From assembly GCA_002292975.1 (NCBI GenBank), contig DBCI01000099.1:1-13425 (forward strand): a stretch of 13,425 nucleotides of DNA, written 5' to 3'. Shown here piece after piece: positions 7,328 through 13,425 of the stretch (the stretch's first letter is position 1; the number at the start of each line of letters is the position of its first letter). The translations under genes and the position numbers were made by a program. The stretch is from Polynucleobacter sp. UBA962. GTDB lineage: Bacteria > Pseudomonadota > Gammaproteobacteria > Burkholderiales > Burkholderiaceae. Under the pieces are notes generated by a model. It searched no databases. It saw nothing but the letters and a program-made list of their open reading frames with translations, and had not been told where the DNA came from.

Positions 7328-8800
7328 TTATGAACTTTGTAATTTCTGGCGCAGTAATTCATTTAACTGTTGTGGATTTGCTTTACCCTGAGAGGCTTTC
7401 ATCACCTGTCCGACGAGGGCATTAAATGCTTTTTCTTTGCCTGCACGAAATTCTTCTACGGATTTTGTATTGGCCTGCAAAACAGTATCGATCAGCACTC
7501 CTAAGGCAGCACTATCAGTGATTTGCTTTAGACCCCGGCTCTCAATAATTTGATCGACATCGGATACTTCTTTACCGTTGAGCGCTTCTTCCCACATAAA
7601 TGCAAAAATATCTTTAGCAATCTTGGCAGAAATCGTACTATCAATTAAGCGTCTCAATAAATAGCTTAGTTGCTTAGCCTGTAAAGGCATGTCGACTGCT
7701 GCTACATTAGATCGATTGAGCGCAGAGGCCAACTCACCGGTAATGAAATTAGAAATTAACTTTGCTTGCGATGCTCCCAATAGGTCGATTAATTCGGTAA
7801 ATAGATTGGCGCTGGCTCGGTCCTGACTTAAAACCTGCGCGTCATAAGCGCTTAGTCCAAAATTAGTCTGCCACTGCTCACGCAATGTAGCTGGCAATGG
7901 GGGCATACTCGAGCGCACTTCCTCAATCCACTCTTGGGAGATGATTAAGGGCAAGAGGTCTGGATCTGGGAAGTACCGATAATCGTGTGCGTCTTCTTTG
8001 CTCCGCATACTGCGGGTCTCTTGTCGATCAGGATCATATAAGCGAGTCTCTTGTACGACCGTACCGCCATCTTCAATCAATTCGATTTGACGACGCACCT
8101 CATAGTTAATTGCCTCTTCAAGAAATCGAAAGGAATTTAGGTTTTTAATTTCACAACGGGTACCAAACTCCTTTTGTCCAAAAGGACGTACAGAAACGTT
8201 AGCATCGCATCGAAAGGATCCTTCTTGCATATTGCCATCACAGACTCCAAGCCAAACTACTAGGCCATGCAGTGCTTTAGCGTATGCCACGGCTTCGGCA
8301 GCACTTCGCATCACTGGCTCTGTAACGATTTCGAGGAGGGGCGTGCCAGCCCGATTTAAATCAATGCCGCTAGCAGGCTCGCCATTGGGCCCGGTAAAGT
8401 TTTCATGAACGGATTTACCAGCATCTTCTTCCAAGTGGGCGCGAGTGAGCTGAACGACTGTTAGCTCTTTTCCGACCATGATTTCCAATTGCCCCCCGAT
8501 CACCACCGGTATTTCGTATTGGCTAATTTGATAGCCCTTTGGTAGGTCTGGATAAAAATAGTTCTTGCGCGCAAAAATACTCGCGGGTGCGATGGTGGCG
8601 CCAATCGCCAAACCGAACCGAATGGCATGCTCAACTGCCTGCCGATTTAATACTGGTAGCACGCCGGGCAGGGCTAAATCGACTGGGCATGCTTGTGTGT
8701 TGGGTGCGGCCCCAAACTGAGTAGACGCGCCACTAAATATTTTCGAGTTTGTTAAAAGCTGTGTATGTGTTTCAAGTCCAATGACCACTTCCCACTTCAT
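7328..8800 (-). CDS. gatB: Asp/Glu-tRNA amidotransferase subunit GatB
   Basis: A 490-residue GatB, the kinase and tRNA-binding subunit that activates mischarged Glu-tRNA(Gln) or Asp-tRNA(Asn) with ATP before amidation by ammonia from GatA. Signature elements are [10 protein letters not shown] at 3-12, [18 protein letters not shown] at 79-96 and [16 protein letters not shown], followed by a helical middle domain and a C-terminal YqeY-like tRNA-binding tail ending [12 protein letters not shown]. The frame extends 11 codons upstream to an ATG at 8833, but the start at 8800 is preferred: it forms the ATGA overlap with gatA, has GAGGTG 5 nt upstream (8806-8811), and gives the standard N-terminus [10 protein letters not shown]. 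Length is usual for the family. Confidence 0.96.
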   Translation of the reverse strand: MKWEVVIGLETHTQLLTNSKIFSGASTQFGAAPNTQACPVDLALPGVLPVLNRQAVEHAIRFGLAIGATIAPASIFARKNYFYPDLPKGYQISQYEIPVVIGGQLEIMVGKELTVVQLTRAHLEEDAGKSVHENFTGPNGEPASGIDLNRAGTPLLEIVTEPVMRSAAEAVAYAKALHGLVVWLGVCDGNMQEGSFRCDANVSVRPFGQKEFGTRCEIKNLNSFRFLEEAINYEVRRQIELIEDGGTVVQETRLYDPDRQETRSMRSKEDAHDYRYFPDPDLLPLIISQEWIEEVRSSMPPLPATLREQWQTNFGLSAYDAQVLSQDRASANLFTELIDLLGASQAKLISNFITGELASALNRSNVAAVDMPLQAKQLSYLLRRLIDSTISAKIAKDIFAFMWEEALNGKEVSDVDQIIESRGLKQITDSAALGVLIDTVLQANTKSVEEFRAGKEKAFNALVGQVMKASQGKANPQQLNELLRQKLQSS

Positions 8801-10311
8801 GCTGACACCTCGGCGGGGTAACGCAAATGCCAATCACTTACCAATTGGTATTGGTGTGCAACTTGTAATAGTCGCGCTTCAGAAAAATAGTTACCGATCA
8901 ATTGCATCCCAATCGGCAGGCCCCCTTTTGAAAACCCGCAGGGGACACTCATCGCTGGTAGACCCGCGAGATTTGTGGAAAGTGTGTAGATATCCTCTAA
9001 ATACATTTGCAGAGGATCCTTTGATTTTTCTCCTAAATTCCAAGCAACATCGGGTGCCACGGGCCCCAAGATCACATCGCATTGATTAAATGCTGCCTGA
9101 AAATCTGCAGCGATGATGCGCCGTATTTTTTGGGCTTGTAAATAATAGGCGTCGTAATACCCCTGCGATAGAACATAACTGCCTACCAAAATACGGCGCT
9201 TAACCTCGTCTCCAAATCCCTCACTGCGCGAGCGTTGGTACATTTGTACTAAATCAGAATATTCTTTTGCACGATGCCCATATCGAACTCCGTCGTAGCG
9301 ACTGAGGTTACTCGATGCTTCCGCAGGTGCAAGCACGTAGTAGACCGGAATGGATAATTGTGTTTTGGGCAAGCTCACTTCGCACACGCTTGCGCCCAGA
9401 CCATGAAGCGCGTCTTTTGCCACCAAAAGAGCCTGTGCAACTTCGGAAGACAAACCATCCGCATAAAACTCTTTAGGCAATCCAACACGCAATCCTGCCA
9501 GGGGTTTATTTTGGTCTTTATCAGACCAAGATGAATGTAAATAGCGCGCATAATCCTCGCCGCTATCAGCCAAGGAGGTTGAATCCCGCGGATCATGAAA
9601 AGACATTGCACTTAATAACAAGGCACAGTCCTCCGCTGTCTTGCCGATCGGGCCCGCTTGATCCAATGAGGACGCATAGGCAATCATGCCGTAACGCGAG
9701 ACCCGCCCATATGTTGGCTTAATCCCTGTAAGCCCACAGAAAGCAGCGGGCTGACGTATCGATCCACCTGTATCCGTTCCTGTTGCAACGGGAGCCAAGC
9801 CTGCTGCGACAGCTACTGCGGAGCCCCCAGAGGATCCTCCTGAAACGCATTTTGTGTTCCATGGATTTAGCGCTGGTCCATATGCAGAGTTCTCGTTAGA
9901 CGAGCCCATCGCAAACTCATCCATATTGGTCTTTCCAAGACAAACCATCCCAGCAGCATGAGGGTGGCGCTCGGTTGGCATCCCAAGAGCCTCAACGACG
10001 GCAGCATCAAATGGGCTGATATAGCCCTCTAGGATTTTTGAGGCAGCTGTTGTCGCCCAGCCCTTACTGACAAAAACATCCTTATGAGCTATCGGGATTC
10101 CAGTAAGGGGGCCTGCTTTACCTTGGGCGCGCAAGGTGTCCGCCTCCTTTGCCTGTGCCAGACTCAACTCGGGCAAGGTGTCTAAATAAGCGTTTAAATT
10201 CCTGCTATCGGCCATGCGCTCAAGGTAATAGGTGCTTAACTCAAAGCTAGAAATTTCCTTATTAATCAGTGCTTTAGATAATTGTGCCACGGACTTTTGG
10301 TGCCAGCTCAT
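8797..10311 (-). CDS. gatA: Asp/Glu-tRNA amidotransferase subunit GatA
   Basis: A 504-residue amidase-signature enzyme that hydrolyses glutamine and delivers ammonia to GatB. The Ser-cisSer-Lys triad is intact: Lys77 (GIPIAHKD), Ser160 ([11 protein letters not shown]) and Ser184 ([12 protein letters not shown]). [18 protein letters not shown] at 125-142 is typical of GatA and separates it from general amidases. Just before this block, residues about 111-118 (GMPTERHP, within VVEAL...AAGMV) look like an insertion of about 8 residues compared with GatA proteins I remember. The gene overlaps gatC and gatB by 4 nt each (ATGA), indicating tight coupling of the three subunits in the order C-A-B. 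Confidence 0.96.
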   Translation of the reverse strand: MSWHQKSVAQLSKALINKEISSFELSTYYLERMADSRNLNAYLDTLPELSLAQAKEADTLRAQGKAGPLTGIPIAHKDVFVSKGWATTAASKILEGYISPFDAAVVEALGMPTERHPHAAGMVCLGKTNMDEFAMGSSNENSAYGPALNPWNTKCVSGGSSGGSAVAVAAGLAPVATGTDTGGSIRQPAAFCGLTGIKPTYGRVSRYGMIAYASSLDQAGPIGKTAEDCALLLSAMSFHDPRDSTSLADSGEDYARYLHSSWSDKDQNKPLAGLRVGLPKEFYADGLSSEVAQALLVAKDALHGLGASVCEVSLPKTQLSIPVYYVLAPAEASSNLSRYDGVRYGHRAKEYSDLVQMYQRSRSEGFGDEVKRRILVGSYVLSQGYYDAYYLQAQKIRRIIAADFQAAFNQCDVILGPVAPDVAWNLGEKSKDPLQMYLEDIYTLSTNLAGLPAMSVPCGFSKGGLPIGMQLIGNYFSEARLLQVAHQYQLVSDWHLRYPAEVSA

Positions 10312-10601
10312 TCGATCACCCTAGGCACTAAAAAATAGCCTCGATCTTGTGCTGGAGCATTGGCCATATTGTTTTCCCGCGCTTCGTGCTCGGTAACGGT
10401 GTCTGGGCGCAAAGGCTGAGCTAAATCGCGAATAAATACTATGGGGTGCGGCAAAGGGTCAACTGAACTCGTATCGACCGCTTGCATTTGTCCAACCAAT
10501 GCAAAAATGGCTGTCAACTGAGGCAAAACTGCCTCCGCTTCTGCGGGGCTCAATTCAAGACGGGATAGCTTAGCTATACGGTGAACTTCATTTATATCCA
10601 T
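10308..10601 (-). CDS. gatC: Asp/Glu-tRNA amidotransferase subunit GatC
   Basis: A 97-residue GatC, the small subunit that wraps around GatA and GatB and stabilises the complex. The family pattern is clear: [18 protein letters not shown] at 6-23, a helix with [16 protein letters not shown] at 29-44, the PLPHP turn, LRPDTVT at 64-70 and the C-terminal [10 protein letters not shown]. It is the first gene of the minus-strand block and is divergent from mreB. No Shine-Dalgarno sequence is seen in front of its ATG (upstream bases CTCTAGCACCCC). In bacteria without glutaminyl- or asparaginyl-tRNA synthetase GatCAB is essential; which tRNA it serves here cannot be told from this window. Confidence 0.95.
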   Translation of the reverse strand: MDINEVHRIAKLSRLELSPAEAEAVLPQLTAIFALVGQMQAVDTSSVDPLPHPIVFIRDLAQPLRPDTVTEHEARENNMANAPAQDRGYFLVPRVIE

Positions 10602-11706
<1,105 letters not shown>

Positions 11707-11729
11707 GCAACCAATAGTCGAGCAGTGCC

Positions 11730-12644
11730 GTGCAAAATAGTACTCCTCCACTTTTTAAACAAGGCATACCCGCGCTTGCCAAGTTAGTAGTTTGCTTACT
11801 AATTGGTTCCGCCTTGATGGTCGTTGATTTTCAAGTGAAGTCCTTGGACTTTATTCGTAATCAAGTCAGTTATGTCTTGCGGCCCCTTGAAAACATCATG
11901 CTGCTTCCCTCCGATCTGTTTTCATTTGGAGAAGACTATTTCACCTCTCGCTCTTCTCTTGAGAAAGAGAATCTTTCTCTGAAAACTCGCCAGACAGAAC
12001 TTTCTCTACTGGCCAATCAAGCGGCTTTACTCGCTGTTGAGAATCAAAATCTTAGAAATCTACTAGAGCTTCAAAAAAATACTAATTTCAGAACGGTGCC
12101 GGTCGAAATTCTTTTTAATCCGCCCAATCCAATTTCTCAACGAGTTGTGATAAATCGCGGTAGTAATCATGGCTTGAATCTTGGCTCCCCCATTGCAAAT
12201 GATGCCGGTATTTTGGGTCAAGTTGTTCGTCTTTTTAATAATTCCGCTGAAGTATCTTTATTAGAAGATTGGGATTTTGCTGTACCAGTTCTAGTAGCCC
12301 GCAATGGTTTGCGTGCTGCGGTAGTTGGTGCGGGGCGTGGGAATTCATTACAGCTGCGCTATCTTCCGGTGGCCAGCGATTTGGAAGTGGGAGACATTCT
12401 TCTTAGTTCTGGGGTTGACGGAATCTACCCCCCCGGATTTGCTGTCGCCGTAATCACTAAAATCGAACGCAATGCTGAGCAAAATGCCTCAAATGTCTTT
12501 TGCAGTCCGATTGCAGAAGTAAATCGGCATCTTCAAGCGCTTGCTCTCATTTACGACCCTCAATGGGATGCAAAACCAGGCTCCAACTCTGGGGTACCGT
12601 CGTCCACTGGTCGCCGCCAAACACGCCCCAAAGGACAGCCATGA
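11730..12644 (+). CDS. mreC: Rod shape-determining protein MreC
   Basis: A 304-residue inner-membrane protein with a large periplasmic part that links MreB filaments to PBP2 and wall synthesis. One membrane anchor at about 16-34 (LAKLVVCLLIGSALMVVDF), a coiled coil at about 73-117 and the beta-rich MreC domain at about 120-270 (VINRGSNHGLNLGSPI, GILGQVV, VGDILLSSGVDGIYPPGF) are visible, followed by a Pro/Ser/Arg-rich tail of about 30 residues. The start is GTG at 11730; no ATG occurs before the anchor, and the N-terminus MQNSTPPLFKQG resembles other betaproteobacterial MreC proteins. It begins 23 nt after mreB with only a weak ribosome-binding site, and its stop overlaps mreD as ATGA. Confidence 0.95.
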   Translation: MQNSTPPLFKQGIPALAKLVVCLLIGSALMVVDFQVKSLDFIRNQVSYVLRPLENIMLLPSDLFSFGEDYFTSRSSLEKENLSLKTRQTELSLLANQAALLAVENQNLRNLLELQKNTNFRTVPVEILFNPPNPISQRVVINRGSNHGLNLGSPIANDAGILGQVVRLFNNSAEVSLLEDWDFAVPVLVARNGLRAAVVGAGRGNSLQLRYLPVASDLEVGDILLSSGVDGIYPPGFAVAVITKIERNAEQNASNVFCSPIAEVNRHLQALALIYDPQWDAKPGSNSGVPSSTGRRQTRPKGQP

Positions 12645-13165
12645 TTGATTATCAAAGTGGTTATATTCTGCGGCCGGTTAAGCCCTCTTTTATTTATATT
12701 AGTCTGGTGCTTGCGCTACTTCTCAATTTCTTACCTTTTGGTAATCATGCCTGGATTCCAGATTGGTTAATTATTTGTATTGTATTTTGGAATATTCATC
12801 AACATCGCTATGTTGGTGTTGTAACTGCTTTTTTATTTGGTCTAATAATGGATATTCACAGTGGCTCTTTGCTTGGTGTCCATGCATTTAGCTATTCACT
12901 TGTATCTTATTTAGCCATTGCGTGGCACACCCGAATTACTGCTTTAAGCACTTTTTCTCAAATTCTCAATGTCTTCCCAATCTTTTTATTGGTTTCTCTA
13001 TTTCCTGTTTTGGTTAATTGGGCACTTAGAGATCAAATTCATTGGTGGGGTCTGACGTCTGTCATACAGGCTATGATTGAAGCACTGCTATGGCCATTAG
13101 CAACGAATGTATTGCTTTTCCCACAGCGTCGGCCTATTGATGTCGATCCTAATCGACCGCTTTAA
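12641..13165 (+). CDS. mreD: Rod shape-determining protein MreD
   Basis: A 174-residue polytopic membrane protein of the elongasome. Hydrophobic segments lie at about 16-33, 41-51, 57-72, 78-95, 107-128 and 139-160. The family motif FGLIMDIHSGSLLGVHAFSY at 66-85 includes the conserved Asp71. The reading frame is open further upstream to 12500, but the ATG at 12641 is chosen because it overlaps the mreC stop by 4 nt (ATGA) and gives the expected N-terminus MIDYQSGYILRPVKP. Base composition is visibly more AT-rich than in the neighbours, as usual for genes rich in Phe, Leu and Ile. MreD is poorly conserved, so the call rests on motif, topology and position. Confidence 0.93.
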   Translation: MIDYQSGYILRPVKPSFIYISLVLALLLNFLPFGNHAWIPDWLIICIVFWNIHQHRYVGVVTAFLFGLIMDIHSGSLLGVHAFSYSLVSYLAIAWHTRITALSTFSQILNVFPIFLLVSLFPVLVNWALRDQIHWWGLTSVIQAMIEALLWPLATNVLLFPQRRPIDVDPNRPL

Positions 13166-13171
13166 GTTTGT

Positions 13172-13425
13172 ATGCCTTCGCTTAAAAAGCCAGACCTGTA
13201 TTCTTACCATGAGCGTGTGCGCATTGCTATTTTATTTGTCAGCATTTGTTTTGGTTTACTAATCGTTCGGCTCTTTTGGCTTCAAGTCATCAGCCATAAT
13301 AAATATGCCACGCTGGCAGAAAGTAATCGTATTGCGATTGTTCCTGTTCCTGCCAATCGCGGTTTATTGATTGATCGTAATGGCGTTGTGATTGGGCGCA
13401 ACTACTCTGCGCTCACCTTGGAAGT
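13172..13425 (+). CDS. mrdA: Penicillin-binding protein 2 MrdA (partial, N-terminus)
   Basis: The first 84 residues of PBP2, the elongasome transpeptidase; the rest lies beyond the right edge. A short cytoplasmic start MPSLKKPDLYSYHERVRIA is followed by a single membrane anchor at about 18-38 and then the periplasmic RLFWLQVISHNKYATLAESNR and PANRGLLIDRNGVVIGRN (59-76), the conserved start of the class B PBP dimerisation module (ANRGxIxDRNGxxLA-like). The start is the ATG 6 nt after the mreD stop; no clear Shine-Dalgarno sequence is seen, so coupling to mreD is likely. Position after mreD separates it from the division paralogue FtsI. The catalytic domain is not in the window. Confidence 0.93.
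   Translation, partial: MPSLKKPDLYSYHERVRIAILFVSICFGLLIVRLFWLQVISHNKYATLAESNRIAIVPVPANRGLLIDRNGVVIGRNYSALTLE

Noticed and set aside
8170-8185. Inverted repeat CCTTTTG/CAAAAGG in gatB.
   Set aside because: Seven-base arms inside conserved coding sequence, with nothing around it to suggest function.
8801-8833. Upstream ATG extending gatB by 11 codons.
   Set aside because: The extension lies inside gatA, and the ATG at 8800 has the Shine-Dalgarno sequence, the ATGA overlap and the family N-terminus.
12500-12640. Extension of the mreD frame by 47 codons into mreC.
   Set aside because: The extension overlaps coding mreC and has no MreD features; the ATG at 12641 fits the family.

Overview
The window looks like a chromosomal core region of a betaproteobacterium of the Burkholderiales, most probably Polynucleobacter or a close relative. 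The reasons are the moderate GC content by eye (mid-40s percent), the gene order (gatCAB divergent from mreBCD-mrdA, plus the argB, slmA and metX-metW neighbourhoods), and protein details such as a DksA with a single cysteine and a MetX with the features of the succinyltransferase type. I see no insertion sequence, prophage, CRISPR array, tRNA or rRNA. The genus is inferred from remembered family features, not from a search.

Layout. Positions 1-10601 hold twelve genes all on the minus strand. In transcription order they are gatC, gatA, gatB (tRNA-dependent amidotransferase), a DUF484 gene, xerC (dimer resolution), a COG0523/CobW-type metallochaperone GTPase, dksA (RNA polymerase regulator), argB (arginine synthesis), slmA (nucleoid occlusion), metX and metW (methionine synthesis), and an ampG-like muropeptide permease cut by the window edge. 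Most junctions are tight: 4-nt ATGA overlaps at gatC/gatA, gatA/gatB and slmA/metX; overlaps of 10-20 nt at metX/metW, metW/ampG and DUF484/xerC; gaps of 9-14 nt at gatB/DUF484, dksA/argB and argB/slmA. The only sizeable gap is 155 nt upstream of dksA, where a promoter and a structured leader can be proposed. From 10663 the plus strand carries the cell-shape operon mreB, mreC, mreD and the start of mrdA (PBP2). A 61-nt divergent region separates it from gatC.

How the genes work together. The mre genes and mrdA build the elongasome, and ampG recycles its wall products. xerC and slmA act on chromosome dimer resolution and placement of division. dksA, argB, metX and metW connect amino-acid supply with the stringent response. 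gatCAB makes Gln-tRNA(Gln) and/or Asn-tRNA(Asn) by transamidation.

I did not find a clearly new system. The points most worth a second look are the zinc-site-poor DksA next to a His-rich COG0523 GTPase, a nested stem-loop in the dksA leader, a hairpin bridging the dksA stop and argB start, and a 23-bp palindrome inside slmA.
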